DNA of 64,000 nucleotides from Pseudomonas sp. FP2309 (GCF_030687575.1 NZ_CP117439.1:1798001-1862000), one strand, 5' to 3'. Counted from the stretch's first letter, positions 36,868 through 46,142 are shown. A program made the numbers and translations. The notes: a model not told the origin generated them from the letters alone.

Positions 36868-37857
36868 ATGATGCTTCTACGTACTCTTGTTCTTGAGCGC
36901 AACGGCCAGGATTCACCCGTCAACGGCGCATTGCTTTGCGGGTTTGCCATCGGTCAGATAGCCTCTAATTTTCTTGTTTACAGCTTGGATGAAGAAGTCG
37001 AGCCGGGTAGTTCGAGGGTGTATATCGCAACCTTGAAAAAAAAGGCCGAACGGTTCTTTTTGGGCGGCATCGAGTCCCAAGAGGATTTGCAGGCCGCTAT
37101 GCAGGTGTTCAAGCAGATTCTGGTACTGGCAGCCGGTTCGGGAACAAAGGCAGGCGGTTCCACTGAGACCCAGTTGGCTTACCATTTTTTAGATCTGAAG
37201 GGCTGTAAATTGCCGCCTGCCAGGCCGGAGGATCATCATTCATTGATCATCAAGAAGGCATTGGTGATGAAAGTGATCACCTTGGGTATCTCCGCGCCCA
37301 CGTTGCCGGCTATTGAAAGCGCTACGTTGATCGTGCCGTCTATTCGCTTTTCATCGCAAATGATCTCCGCGCCCAGGGCTTCGAGCCGAGCGGAGCCTGA
37401 TCGTCTAGCTTTGCAGGAGGCCACGGCGGAGGCACCTCCAAACGTGCTCGTCGAGACACCCGCAGTCGTTGTGCACGACGTACCGGTTGCGTCGAGCGAA
37501 CCCGACATAGCGACGCAGCCAACGCTTGCGCCGCCAGCCGATGACAGTGCGTTGTTCCAGATGGACAGCACACTCACCAACCTTGCCCGCGTCGCGCAGG
37601 AGTTAACCCAGCAGAAACGTGCTGTGCTCGAGCAGGAGAGTGCGTTGGAGCAGTGGAAGGTACGGCTGCGGCAGGAACAGGCTCAAGTGGACGACGCCGC
37701 GCAGGCACTGGAGCAGCGTACCCTTGAGCTGCACGAGCAGACGCGGGTGCTCAGCCAGAAAACCGATGCCCTCAGTGTGATAAAGACGCAGCTATTGGAT
37801 TTGCGCCAGAATCTGCAGGGGATGCTGCACGAACTGGATCAAGCGTTGGAGCGTTAG
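36868..37857 (+). CDS. Hypothetical protein with N-terminal globular domain and coiled coil
   Basis: This 329-residue protein is not recognised. Residues 1-120 look globular (VNGALLCGFAIGQIASNFLVYSLDE), residues about 165-230 are a Pro/Ala-rich linker, and residues about 235-325 form a coiled coil with regular Gln/Glu/Leu heptads. No signal peptide or membrane segment. It lies divergent to the degenerate ABC ATPase (176 bases apart) and upstream of greB. No function is proposed. Confidence 0.65.
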   Translation: MMLLRTLVLERNGQDSPVNGALLCGFAIGQIASNFLVYSLDEEVEPGSSRVYIATLKKKAERFFLGGIESQEDLQAAMQVFKQILVLAAGSGTKAGGSTETQLAYHFLDLKGCKLPPARPEDHHSLIIKKALVMKVITLGISAPTLPAIESATLIVPSIRFSSQMISAPRASSRAEPDRLALQEATAEAPPNVLVETPAVVVHDVPVASSEPDIATQPTLAPPADDSALFQMDSTLTNLARVAQELTQQKRAVLEQESALEQWKVRLRQEQAQVDDAAQALEQRTLELHEQTRVLSQKTDALSVIKTQLLDLRQNLQGMLHELDQALER

Positions 37858-37970
37858 AACTGGCCTGGCTACTTTCCCCGGTTCATTTATCATCGACGTC
37901 AGCCAGTCGCCGCCAGAGCTTGAGCCCTGGCGTATCGACATCAACGGATATTGCCTGGGGATGCAAGGGT

Positions 37971-38444
37971 TTGAGTACCAAGCTGATTACCAAAGAAGGT
38001 CATGAAGCACTGAAGAGAGAGCTGGATTATCTGTGGCGGGAGAAGCGCCCGGACACCACGCGCAAGGTGACGTGGGCCGCTTCTCTGGGGGATCGCAGCG
38101 AGAATGCCGACTACCAGTACAACAAGAAGCTGCTGCGCGAGATCGACCGCCGCGTGCGCTATTTGCGCAAACGCCTGGAAGACATGCGCGTGGTCGAGTA
38201 CATGCCCGAGCAGGAAGGGAAGGTGTTTTTCGGCGCGTGGGTCGATATCGAAAACGAACACGGCGAAACCAAGCGCTTTCGTATTGTCGGTTATGACGAG
38301 ATTTATGAGCGCATGGACTACATTTCCATCGACTCGCCGATGGCGCGCGCGCTGTTGCGCAAGCAAGTCGACGATGAAGCCATTGTGCAGACTCCAAGTG
38401 GCGATGTGTGTTGGTGGATTACCGGGATTGAATACGTGAAGTAA
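37971..38444 (+). CDS. greB: Transcription elongation factor GreB
   Basis: The product has about 157 residues from a TTG start at 37971, LSTKLITKEGHEALKREL, which matches the family N-terminus. The acidic coiled-coil tip SLGDRSENADYQYNKKLLREI holds the Asp/Glu pair that activates RNA polymerase cleavage. The C-terminal FKBP-like domain contains SIDSPMARALL. It rescues backtracked RNA polymerase. An upstream in-frame ATG-like start at 37920 would add residues absent from the family. Confidence 0.9.
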   Translation: MSTKLITKEGHEALKRELDYLWREKRPDTTRKVTWAASLGDRSENADYQYNKKLLREIDRRVRYLRKRLEDMRVVEYMPEQEGKVFFGAWVDIENEHGETKRFRIVGYDEIYERMDYISIDSPMARALLRKQVDDEAIVQTPSGDVCWWITGIEYVK

Positions 38445-38450
38445 GCGATG

Positions 38451-38486
38451 CTGGCCCGCACCCTTTTAGTCAAGGGTGCGGGCCAG
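38451..38486. terminator. Perfect 15-bp hairpin between greB and the FtsX-like gene
   Basis: CTGGCCCGCACCCTT (38451-38465) pairs without mismatch with AAGGGTGCGGGCCAG (38472-38486) around 6 bases, in the 49-base gap between two convergent stops. No T-run follows, but the length of the stem fits a bidirectional transcript end. Confidence 0.65.
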
Positions 38487-38493
38487 CGACGTT

Positions 38494-41007
38494 TCAGCCT
38501 TCGCGCAATACGGTCAGAGGGCTGGCGTTCAGCGCACGGCGGGTGCCGAATACCCCGGCGCCGCCGATCAGCACGGCGCCGATCACTGGCAACAGCAGCA
38601 GCCATGGGTGGGGTTGCCACGGCAAGTCGAAGGCGTAGCGATAAAGCACCCACGTCACCAGCTCGGTGCCCAGTGCCGCCAACAAGCCACTTACCGCGCC
38701 CAACAAGCCGAACTCGATGCGCCGGGCCTTGACCAGTAATGCGCGTTCCGCACCCAGCGCCCGTAGCAGCGCGCCTTGGCGGATGCGCTCATCCAGGGTG
38801 GCCTGCAAGCCGGAGAACAACACCGCCATCCCTGCTGCCAGTACAAACAACAGCACGTACTCCACCGCCAGGGTGACCTGAGCGAGGATGCTGCGCAGTT
38901 GCTCCAGCAGAGCTTCGACTTGCAGGATGGTCACTGCCGGGAAGGCCCGCGACAGGTCGACGATCTGCTGGTCATGGCCCGGTGCCAGATAGAAGCTGGT
39001 CAGGTAGGTGGTCGGCAGATCCTTCAAGGTTCCCGGCTGGAAGATCATGAAGAAGTTGGGTTGGAAGTTATCCCAGTTGATGGTTCGCAGGCTGGTGACC
39101 CGCGCTTCGCGATTTTCTCCGGCCACCGTAAACACCAGGTGGTCGTTGAGTTTGAGCTTGAGGCTTTGCGCGACCTTGGCCTCCACCGAAACGCCGGGGA
39201 TATCATCGGCTGGTTGTGCTGACCACCACACGCCCTCAGTCAGCGCATTGCCCGGCGGCAGGTCGGCGGCCCAGGTCAGGCTCAGGTCGCGTTGTACGGC
39301 GCGGTCACCGCTGGAGTCCTTGCTCACAATCTCTTGCACCGGCTCGCCGTTGATACTGATCAGCCGCCCCGGCACCACCGGGTACAACGGTGCCGATTGC
39401 GCCTGCAGCTCCAGCAGGCGGGCGCCAAAGGTGTCCTTGTCGGCCGGCAGGATATTCAGCGCGAAATAGTTGGGCGCGTCCTTGGGCAACTGGTTTTGCC
39501 AGGTGTCGAGCAACTCGCCGCGCAGCAGGGCGATCAAGCCCATGGACAACAGGATCAAGCCAAACGCCAGCGATTGCCCGGCTGCTGCCAATGGGTGACG
39601 CAGCAACTGGCCCAGGCCCAGACGCCATGGCAGGGAGGCACGAGCCAACAGGCGCCGCAGACTTTGCAAGAGCAGGAGCAGCAAGCCTCCCAGTACCAGT
39701 GCCGCCACCACGCCACCGCCGAGCAGGGCGAAGGTCAGCACCAGATCAAGGCTCAGGCGCCACATGATCAAACCCAGGGCGAACAACGCGGCACCGTAAA
39801 CCATCCAGGTGCTGGACGGGATGGGCAGCAGATCGCGCCGCAACACCCGCAGCGGCGGCACGCGACCCAGTGCGGCCAGTGGCGGCAGGGCAAAACCGGC
39901 GAGCGCGACCAGCCCCGTGCCGATCCCGGCCAGGGCCGGTAAAAGCCCGCCTGGAGGCACATCGGCAGGCAGCAAGTCGTGCAGGAAGTAGAACAGGCCA
40001 AACTGCGCCAGCCAGCCGAGCAGGGCGCCGGCCAGGCTCGCCAACAGGCCCAGTACCGTCAATTGCAGGCTGAACAGCAACAGGGCTTCACGTCGGGACA
40101 AGCCCAGGCAGCGCAGCAGTGCGCTGGCATCGAAACGTCGGGTTGCGAAGCGGTTGGCGGAAAGGGCGACCGCCACACCGGCCAGCAGCACGGCCACCAG
40201 GCTGGCCATGTTCAGGTAGCGTTCGGCTTTGCCGAGGGCGCCGCCGATCTGCTGGTTACCGTCCCGTGAGTCCTGTAGGCGCTGGTTGGCGGCCAGGCCG
40301 GGCTTGACCAGGTCACGATAGGTTTGCAGCGCTGTGCTGCCCTGCGGCCCGCGCCACAGCTCGCGGTAACTGACGCGGCTGCCGGGCTGGACCACGCCTG
40401 TGGCGTCCAGGTCTGACAGGTTGATCATCACGCGGGGGGTGAGGCTGTAGAAATTGCCGGCGCGATCGGGTTCATAGGTCAGCACGCGGGCCAGGCGCAA
40501 GGTCTTCATGCCCACGTCGATACTGTCACCCACCTTGAGCGCCAGCGCCGTCAGTAAGCGTGCCTCCACCCAGGCTTCGCCGGGTTTCGGGCCGCCGCCC
40601 GCGGTTTCTTCACCAAAGGGCGCCGCCGCGCTTTTAAGTTCGCCACGCAGCGGATAGCGTTCATCAACTGCCTTGATGCTGGAGAGCTGGATGCCGTTGT
40701 CGGCGGCAATGACACTGGAAAACTCCACCACACGAGCGTGATCCAGGCCCAGTTCGGTTCCGGACTTGATCTGCTCGGGCCGCGCCGGCGAGCTGCCTTC
40801 GAGCACCAGGTCGGCGCCGAGGAACTCGGTGGCACGCAGCAGCATGGCGCCATTGAGGCGCGCACCGAAATAACCGATCGCGGTGCTGGCGGCGACGGCC
40901 ACCAGCAGGGCAAAAAACAACACGCGCAATTCACCGGCGCGGGCATCGCGCAGTAATTGGCGCATGGCAAGACTGAACAGGCGCAACAGCGGCAAACGTG
41001 CCATCAA
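38494..41007 (-). CDS. ybbP: FtsX-family ABC permease, YbbP-like
   Basis: The 837-residue protein has two FtsX domains. An N-terminal helix (about residues 28-48) is followed by a large periplasmic domain, helices near 265-440 (a cluster of about five), a second soluble part, and three C-terminal helices ending at 825. This is the YbbP layout. Its ATPase partner YbbA overlaps by 4 bases upstream. Together they resemble LolCDE and MacB-type machines that act on the periplasmic side without import. No cargo is known. Confidence 0.87.
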   Translation of the reverse strand: MMARLPLLRLFSLAMRQLLRDARAGELRVLFFALLVAVAASTAIGYFGARLNGAMLLRATEFLGADLVLEGSSPARPEQIKSGTELGLDHARVVEFSSVIAADNGIQLSSIKAVDERYPLRGELKSAAAPFGEETAGGGPKPGEAWVEARLLTALALKVGDSIDVGMKTLRLARVLTYEPDRAGNFYSLTPRVMINLSDLDATGVVQPGSRVSYRELWRGPQGSTALQTYRDLVKPGLAANQRLQDSRDGNQQIGGALGKAERYLNMASLVAVLLAGVAVALSANRFATRRFDASALLRCLGLSRREALLLFSLQLTVLGLLASLAGALLGWLAQFGLFYFLHDLLPADVPPGGLLPALAGIGTGLVALAGFALPPLAALGRVPPLRVLRRDLLPIPSSTWMVYGAALFALGLIMWRLSLDLVLTFALLGGGVVAALVLGGLLLLLLQSLRRLLARASLPWRLGLGQLLRHPLAAAGQSLAFGLILLSMGLIALLRGELLDTWQNQLPKDAPNYFALNILPADKDTFGARLLELQAQSAPLYPVVPGRLISINGEPVQEIVSKDSSGDRAVQRDLSLTWAADLPPGNALTEGVWWSAQPADDIPGVSVEAKVAQSLKLKLNDHLVFTVAGENREARVTSLRTINWDNFQPNFFMIFQPGTLKDLPTTYLTSFYLAPGHDQQIVDLSRAFPAVTILQVEALLEQLRSILAQVTLAVEYVLLFVLAAGMAVLFSGLQATLDERIRQGALLRALGAERALLVKARRIEFGLLGAVSGLLAALGTELVTWVLYRYAFDLPWQPHPWLLLLPVIGAVLIGGAGVFGTRRALNASPLTVLREG

Positions 41008-41687
41008 GGCTCCAGGGGCGCGACCATCAGGCCGGCTTCAAGGCGGATCAGGCGTCGGCAGCGTTGGGCCAGGCGCTCGTCATGGGTGACCAGCACCAGG
41101 GTCGTGCCGTTCTCTTTATTGAGTTCGAATAACAAGTCGCTGATGCGCTCGCCGGTGTGGCTGTCGAGGTTGCCGGTGGGTTCATCGGCAAACAGCACGT
41201 CCGGTTCGGCGGCAAAGGCGCGGGCAATTGCCACCCGTTGCTGCTCACCGCCGGAGAGTTGGCGCGGTGAATGGGTCAGGCGTTTGCCCAGGCCCACGCG
41301 CTCCAGCAAATGCCTGGCGCGCTCGCGGGCGTCTTTGCGGCCGTCCAGTTCCAGGGGCAGCATGACGTTTTCCAGTGCATTGAGGCTGTCGAGCAGTTGG
41401 AATGACTGGAAGACGAAGCCCACGTGCTCGGCACGGATGCGCGCGCGCTGGTCTTCATCGAGGCGGCTCAGGGCCTGGCCTGCGAGGGTGACTTCGCCGC
41501 TGCTGGGCAGGTCGAGGCCAGCCAGCAGGCCGAGAAGGGTGGATTTGCCGGAACCGGAACTGCCGACGATGGCCAGGCTGTCGCCTTTGTTCAGTTCCAG
41601 GCTCAGTTCGTGCAGGATAGTCAGTTCACCTTCCGCGCTGGGAACCACTTTGCTAAGGTTCCGCGCGGTGAGAATGCTTGCGCCCAT
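41004..41687 (-). CDS. ybbA: ABC ATPase, YbbA (LolD-type)
   Basis: The protein has 227 residues from the ATG at 41687. Walker A is GSSGSGKST, the signature LSGGEQQRVAIARA, and Walker B VLFADEPTGNLD, with the H-loop His in VTHDERLA. All are intact. It pairs with the FtsX-like permease downstream. Divergent tesA starts 10 bases away. This ybbP-ybbA/tesA arrangement also occurs in E. coli. Confidence 0.9.
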   Translation of the reverse strand: MGASILTARNLSKVVPSAEGELTILHELSLELNKGDSLAIVGSSGSGKSTLLGLLAGLDLPSSGEVTLAGQALSRLDEDQRARIRAEHVGFVFQSFQLLDSLNALENVMLPLELDGRKDARERARHLLERVGLGKRLTHSPRQLSGGEQQRVAIARAFAAEPDVLFADEPTGNLDSHTGERISDLLFELNKENGTTLVLVTHDERLAQRCRRLIRLEAGLMVAPLEP

Positions 41688-41697
41688 GGAGAATCCG

Positions 41698-42303
41698 ATG
41701 CGAATGTGGTTTTTGAGTGCTGGCCTGGCCTTGATGTGCATGGCCCAGAACGCAGCGGCGGGTACAGTCCTGATCGTTGGCGATAGTATCAGTGCCGGTT
41801 TCGGCCTGGATACCCGCAAAGGGTGGGTCGCCTTGCTGGAGCAACGGCTCAAGCAGGAAGGTTTCGACGATAAAGTGGTCAACGCCTCCATCAGTGGCGA
41901 CACCAGTGCCGGCGGCCTCGCGCGGCTGCCTGCGGCGCTTGCGGAGCATAAGCCGCAGGTGGTGATTATCGAGTTGGGCGGCAATGATGGCCTGCGCGGA
42001 CAACCGCCTGCGCAATTGCAACAAAATCTTGCCTCGATGATCCAGAAGTCCCAGGACAGCGGTGCGAAGGTGCTGTTGCTGGGCATGCAGATTCCGCCCA
42101 ATTACGGCAAGCGATATGTCGACGCCTTCGCCAAGGTATTCGGTGACGTAGCGGAGCAGAAAAAGGTGCCGTTGGTGCCGTTTTTCCTTGAGGGTATCGG
42201 TGGTCATCCCGAGATGATGCAAGCTGATGGCTTGCATCCTGCGGTCGGCGCCCAGGGCAAGTTACTGGAAAATGTCTGGCCGACGCTAAAACCGCTGCTA
42301 TGA
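41698..42303 (+). CDS. tesA: TesA, periplasmic SGNH-type thioesterase/arylesterase
   Basis: The 201-residue product carries a signal peptide (residues 1-21, ending AQNAAA) and the SGNH blocks VGDSISAGFG (Ser nucleophile), GGND and DGLHP (catalytic Asp and His). It hydrolyses acyl thioesters and esters, and some family members have lysophospholipase and protease I activity. The gap to the divergent ybbA start is 10 bases, so promoters must lie inside the opposite gene. Confidence 0.9.
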   Translation: MRMWFLSAGLALMCMAQNAAAGTVLIVGDSISAGFGLDTRKGWVALLEQRLKQEGFDDKVVNASISGDTSAGGLARLPAALAEHKPQVVIIELGGNDGLRGQPPAQLQQNLASMIQKSQDSGAKVLLLGMQIPPNYGKRYVDAFAKVFGDVAEQKKVPLVPFFLEGIGGHPEMMQADGLHPAVGAQGKLLENVWPTLKPLL

Positions 42304-42361
42304 CGCTTTTCTACCGGCAGGCTTTCGGCTAAGGTGGCGCCCCCCCGATCTGGAGCCCCTG

Positions 42362-42655
42362 ATGTCGCGTCCTGCCTGGTCCCTGTTCAACTATCAACTG
42401 ATCGAGCCTGACGAGCAGCTGGATCTGTTCGCCTGCCAGGAAGTACGGGTGCATCTGGTGACGCGACAATTGGAGTTGGGGGGCTCCATCGATCGCACGC
42501 TGTGCGGCACGCTATTGCCGGCGCAGCCGCGCTGGTCGAGGGTCGATCGGTCGATATTCCAGGACCAGCGCCTGTGCCCCCTGTGCCGTGCGATCCTTGA
42601 GTCCCAGAAGCGTGGCACGCCGCCGATCTGGCCGGAGCTGCGTTTCGAGCTGTAG
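42362..42655 (+). CDS. Hypothetical cytoplasmic protein with CPLC motif (97 aa)
   Basis: The product begins MSRPAWSLFNYQLIEPDEQL and ends with a Pro-rich tail. It contains LCPLCRAILES (a C-x2-C knuckle near residue 70) and a further Cys at about 48, which might form a zinc site. I recognise it as a conserved hypothetical that sits between tesA and the L,D-transpeptidase in pseudomonads. No function is known to me. Confidence 0.65.
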   Translation: MSRPAWSLFNYQLIEPDEQLDLFACQEVRVHLVTRQLELGGSIDRTLCGTLLPAQPRWSRVDRSIFQDQRLCPLCRAILESQKRGTPPIWPELRFEL

Positions 42656-42740
42656 GGCCTCGACAAGCTTGCAGTTGGAAGCTCGCTTCACGTATACAAT
42701 CGATTTTTACCTCCCCGTCGTTCTGCGAAGGATTTTCCGG

Positions 42741-43709
42741 ATGTTGTCGCGCCTTTCCGTCGTCACTTGCTGCCTGTCTCTCGCTGCCCTCTGTGCGGCC
42801 GGTTCTGCATCCGCTTTGCAGTTGCCTTTGCCTCCACCGGGTGAAGACATTGTCGGGCAGGTCCAGGTGATCAAGGCGAAGTACGAAGACACGTTCGCTG
42901 ACCTGGGCACCACCTACGACCTGGGCTATTCGGAGATGGTCGCGGCCAACCCCGGTGTTGATGCCTGGTTGCCGGGGGCGGGGACCGACATCGTATTGCC
43001 GACGCGCTTCATTCTGCCGCCGGGGCCGCGCGAAGGTATCGTGATCAATCTGGCGGAGTACCGGCTCTATTACTTCCCCAAGGGGCAGAACGTGGTCTAC
43101 ACCTTTCCGCTCGGGATTGGTCGCGAAGGCTGGGGTTCACCGATCGCCCACACCAGCATCATCGCCAAGACGCCTAACCCGACCTGGACCCCACCCGCGT
43201 CGATCAAGGCCGAACACGCCGCCAACGGTGATCCGCTGCCCAACGTCGTACCGGCCGGCCCGGACAACCCCCTGGGCCCGTTCAAGTTCACCCTGGGCAC
43301 GCCGGGTTACCTGATCCACGGTTCGAACATGAAGTTCGGCATCGGTACGCGTACCAGCCATGGCTGCTTCCGCATGTTCAACAACAACGTGCTGGAAATG
43401 GCCGGCATGGTGCCGGTTGGCACCTCGGTGCGGATCATCAACGACGCCTACAAGTTCGGCAGCAGCGGCGGCAAGGTCTACCTGGAAGCCCATACGCCGT
43501 TAAACGATGACGGCACGCCGTCGGTGGTCGACAAGCACACGGCGGTGATCAACGCGTTGCTCAAGCGTGAAGACCTGGCCAATAACCTGCGCGTCAACTG
43601 GGACCAGGTGCGCGATGTGGTCGCGGCGGAAGATGGTTTACCGACTGAAATCGGCATACCAGGCGCGGCTCCGATAGCCTCCAGCACGCCAATCGATCTG
43701 CAGCAGTAA
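42741..43709 (+). CDS. L,D-transpeptidase (YkuD-type) with LysM-like segment
   Basis: The product has about 322 residues from the ATG at 42741. It has a signal peptide (about residues 1-25), a LysM-like segment YDLGYSEMVAANPGVDAWLPG, and a YkuD domain with YLIHGSNMKFGIGTRTSHGC, the catalytic HGC (SHGCFRM). It is a periplasmic cross-linking enzyme. The next gene on the other strand is oprI, whose C-terminal Lys is the covalent anchor to peptidoglycan, so attachment of OprI is a reasonable role. The link is inference from position and family. Confidence 0.87.
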   Translation: MLSRLSVVTCCLSLAALCAAGSASALQLPLPPPGEDIVGQVQVIKAKYEDTFADLGTTYDLGYSEMVAANPGVDAWLPGAGTDIVLPTRFILPPGPREGIVINLAEYRLYYFPKGQNVVYTFPLGIGREGWGSPIAHTSIIAKTPNPTWTPPASIKAEHAANGDPLPNVVPAGPDNPLGPFKFTLGTPGYLIHGSNMKFGIGTRTSHGCFRMFNNNVLEMAGMVPVGTSVRIINDAYKFGSSGGKVYLEAHTPLNDDGTPSVVDKHTAVINALLKREDLANNLRVNWDQVRDVVAAEDGLPTEIGIPGAAPIASSTPIDLQQ

Positions 43710-43724
43710 GCCTGTTGGATCAGG

Positions 43725-43758
43725 AACCCGCCAAAGCCTTGCGCTGCGGCGGGTTTTT
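43725..43758 (+). terminator. Rho-independent terminator of the L,D-transpeptidase gene
   Basis: AACCCGCC (43725-43732) pairs with GGCGGGTT (43748-43755) around 15 bases, and five T residues start at 43754. It lies just after the stop at 43709. Confidence 0.85.
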
Positions 43759-43792
43759 ATTGTCTGGCGTTCAGGCACGAACGACGGACAAT

Positions 43793-43822
43793 AAAAAAGC
43801 CGATCCATAAATGGATCGGCTT
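43793..43822 (-). terminator. Rho-independent terminator of oprI
   Basis: A perfect 11-bp stem, AAGCCGATCCA (43797-43807) with TGGATCGGCTT (43812-43822), has a 4-base loop. Read on the minus strand it continues with T residues (complement of 43793-43798). It lies 22 bases after the oprI stop. Confidence 0.9.
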
Positions 43823-43843
43823 GGTAACAACCCCGAGGGACTA

Positions 43844-44095
43844 TTACTTGCGGCTAGCTTTTTCAAGCATACGCAGAGCGCGCTCGTTAGCTTCGTCAGC
43901 AGTCTGTTGTGCTTTTTGAGCAGCAGCCAGAGCTTCATCAGCTTTACGGTAGGCTTCGTCTGCACGGGCCTGGGAGCGAGCTGCTGCGTCTTCAGTTGCA
44001 GTCAGACGAGCTTCGGTTTCTTTGGAGACGCTGCTGCAACCGGTAGCCAGAACTGCGGCCAGAGCCAGAGCAGAGAATTTCAGAACGTTGTTCAT
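43844..44095 (-). CDS. oprI: OprI, Lpp-type major outer-membrane lipoprotein
   Basis: The 83-residue product has a signal peptide with lipobox ATGC (Cys20). Its mature helical coiled coil is Ala-rich ([20 protein letters not shown]) and ends in KASRK with the C-terminal Lys that joins peptidoglycan. It is one of the most abundant proteins of the cell envelope. GGGGAACACG precedes the ATG at 44095. An ATG 15 bases upstream is less likely. Confidence 0.95.
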   Translation of the reverse strand: MNNVLKFSALALAAVLATGCSSVSKETEARLTATEDAAARSQARADEAYRKADEALAAAQKAQQTADEANERALRMLEKASRK

Positions 44096-44707
44096 CGTGT
44101 TCCCCTTCAAGGACTTTCTATTAAATGGCTACTTTCTCAGAGTGAGCTAATAGCCGGCGTACATACTACCCATTACTTGTAGTAAGTAAACTGACGTAGC
44201 GCAAGAAGCAAAAAAAATTCTCGCGCGGAATCTATTTTGACCAACCTTGTGGAGGTTTGTATAAAAAGCGGCCAATTTTTTTCCGCCGGACGCACACCGC
44301 ACTCAGGCTGAAACGTCCGCCCCGCATGCATCACACCCGGTGTGTAGATGAAAATTTATATATTCAGGGCGACACTTGCGTCACGTTCACGATCGCTTCA
44401 CCATGCATCTTTTACGCATGTAAAGGTGACTTTAAGAGCGCCTGTTCGTCTCAAGGTTCAACTGCCGGCAATGTTCAGGCTTTCGGTCACCCGTTGATCG
44501 AAGCCCTTTCTATATCCACCAGCGGCAGGGGATGACGAGTGTGCCTTGAGCAATTGCAGGATTGGCGCCTACTATTCCCTACGTGCTGGTTGTGAGCGCT
44601 CAAGGATTTCTCGTTGTCGAATCCGGCACGGGGTGGCGTAGATGTTCCTTCGCCGGAAAAACATCGGTAAGGTAGGGGTCACACACCAAGACCCGCGAGG
44701 AGTAGTG
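44096..44707. other. Long intergenic stretch between oprI and the acetyltransferase gene
   Basis: About 600 bases carry no credible gene. The part near 44096-44240 is AT-rich and would hold the oprI promoter (for example TTTACT and TAGTAT with a 16-base spacer on the minus strand, preceded by a T/A tract). The rest includes short palindromes only. A small RNA is possible but not visible as a clear hairpin-plus-T-run. Confidence 0.5.
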
Positions 44708-44989
44708 ATGAGCGAGGCGTTGTCCATCCACCATGACCAGGCTGGTCATCAGTTCGAGACCAATGTGGACGGTCATCGTGCCTATCTGACCTATATGGAC
44801 CTCGGGAAGCAGACCCTGGATATCTATCGGACCTTCGTGCCCAACGCACTGCGAGGCCGAGGTATTGCGGCGGCATTGACCGAGGAAGCCCTGAAGTTTG
44901 CCGATGAGGCCGGCTATGCGGTGATTCCGTCCTGCTCCTATGTCGAACGCTACATGGAACGCCACCAGCGCCATGCCGCGAAGCTGTAA
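44708..44989 (+). CDS. YidJ/GNAT-type small N-acetyltransferase (Acetyltransf_CG)
   Basis: This 93-residue protein has the acetyl-CoA-binding motif FVPNALRGRGIAAALTEEAL near the middle and the Cys/Tyr-containing end IPSCSYVERYMERH. It belongs to the minimal GNAT family of about 90 residues. GAGGAG lies about 5 bases before the ATG at 44708. Substrate is unknown. Confidence 0.85.
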   Translation: MSEALSIHHDQAGHQFETNVDGHRAYLTYMDLGKQTLDIYRTFVPNALRGRGIAAALTEEALKFADEAGYAVIPSCSYVERYMERHQRHAAKL

Positions 44990-45002
44990 AGCTTAAACAA
45001 CA

Positions 45003-45041
45003 CACACAAAAACGCCGGGTTCAGCCCGGCGTTTTTGTGTG
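45003..45041. terminator. Bidirectional terminator, long perfect stem
   Basis: CACACAAAAACGCCGGG (45003-45019) pairs with CCCGGCGTTTTTGTGTG (45025-45041) around 5 bases: 17 perfect base pairs, with A5/T5 tracts inside it. It serves the convergent acetyltransferase and DAHP synthase genes. Confidence 0.9.
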
Positions 45042-45065
45042 CGCGATTCAGATACAGGTACGGGC

Positions 45066-46142
45066 TCAGGTGCGCTTGCGGGTCGGCAAGACGTCCTTGA
45101 GCTTGGCGTGCATGCTGCGCAGGGTGTTCTCGGTGGCGGCCCAATCGATGCAGGCATCGGTAATCGACACGCCGTACTGCAAGTCGGCCAGGTCTTTTGG
45201 AATGGCCTGGCAACCCCAGTTCAGGTGGCTCTCGACCATCAGGCCGATGATCGACTGGTTGCCTTCGAGGATCTGGTTGGCGACGTTCTCCATCACCAGC
45301 GGCTGCAGGGCCGGGTCCTTGTTGGAGTTGGCGTGGCTGCAGTCGACCATGATGTTTGGCTTGATCTTGGCCTTGTTCAGCGCTTGTTCACACAGGGCGA
45401 CGCTGACCGAATCGTAGTTGGGCTTGCCGTTGCCGCCGCGCAGCACTACGTGACCGTAGGCGTTGCCTTTGGTGGTGACGATCGAGACGCCGCCTTCCTG
45501 GTTGATGCCCAGGAAACGGTGAGGGCTGGAAACCGATTGCAGCGCGTTGATCGCCACGGTCAAGCCGCCGTCGGTGCCGTTCTTGAAGCCGACGGCCGAG
45601 GACAGGCCGGACGCCATTTCGCGGTGGGTCTGGGATTCGGTGGTACGCGCGCCGATGGCCGACCAACTGATCAGGTCCTGCAGGTACTGCGGGGAGATCG
45701 GGTCCAGTGCTTCGGTGGCGGTGGGCAGGCCCATTTCGGCCAGGTCCAGCAACAACTGACGACCGATGTGCAAACCGTCCTGGATCTTGAACGAGTCGTC
45801 CAGGTACGGGTCGTTGATCAAGCCTTTCCAGCCGACCGTGGTGCGTGGCTTCTCGAAATAGACGCGCATCACCAGGTACAAGGTGTCGGACACTTCCGCT
45901 GCCAGCACCTTGAGGCGCTCGGCGTATTCGTGGGCAGCCTTGAGGTCGTGGATCGAGCACGGGCCGATCACAACGAACAGGCGGTGGTCGGTGCCGTCGA
46001 GAATGTCACGGATGACTTCGCGACCCTTGGTGACGGTCTGCAGGGCAGCGTCGCTCAGGGGGATTTCGCGCTTGAGCTGGTCAGGTGTGATCAGCGTCTC
46101 GTTGGATTCGACGTTTAGGTCATTGATCGGTAAATCAGCCAT
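45066..46142 (-). CDS. Class I 3-deoxy-7-phosphoheptulonate (DAHP) synthase
   Basis: This 358-residue enzyme of the AroF/AroG/AroH type has VIGPCSIHD, MRVYFEKPRTTVGWKG, GARTTESQTHRE, RGGNGKPNYD and DCSHANSNKDP, all conserved. It joins phosphoenolpyruvate and erythrose-4-phosphate, the first step of aromatic amino acid synthesis. The ATG at 46142 gives the family N-terminus (MADLPINDLNVE). Feedback type (Phe, Tyr or Trp) cannot be fixed from the sequence. A class II enzyme gene lies at the right edge of the window. Confidence 0.93.
   Translation of the reverse strand: MADLPINDLNVESNETLITPDQLKREIPLSDAALQTVTKGREVIRDILDGTDHRLFVVIGPCSIHDLKAAHEYAERLKVLAAEVSDTLYLVMRVYFEKPRTTVGWKGLINDPYLDDSFKIQDGLHIGRQLLLDLAEMGLPTATEALDPISPQYLQDLISWSAIGARTTESQTHREMASGLSSAVGFKNGTDGGLTVAINALQSVSSPHRFLGINQEGGVSIVTTKGNAYGHVVLRGGNGKPNYDSVSVALCEQALNKAKIKPNIMVDCSHANSNKDPALQPLVMENVANQILEGNQSIIGLMVESHLNWGCQAIPKDLADLQYGVSITDACIDWAATENTLRSMHAKLKDVLPTRKRT

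Noticed and set aside
44257..44535. Open frame of 92 codons between oprI and the acetyltransferase gene
   Set aside because: No ribosome site, no recognisable motifs, and composition like the surrounding non-coding DNA.
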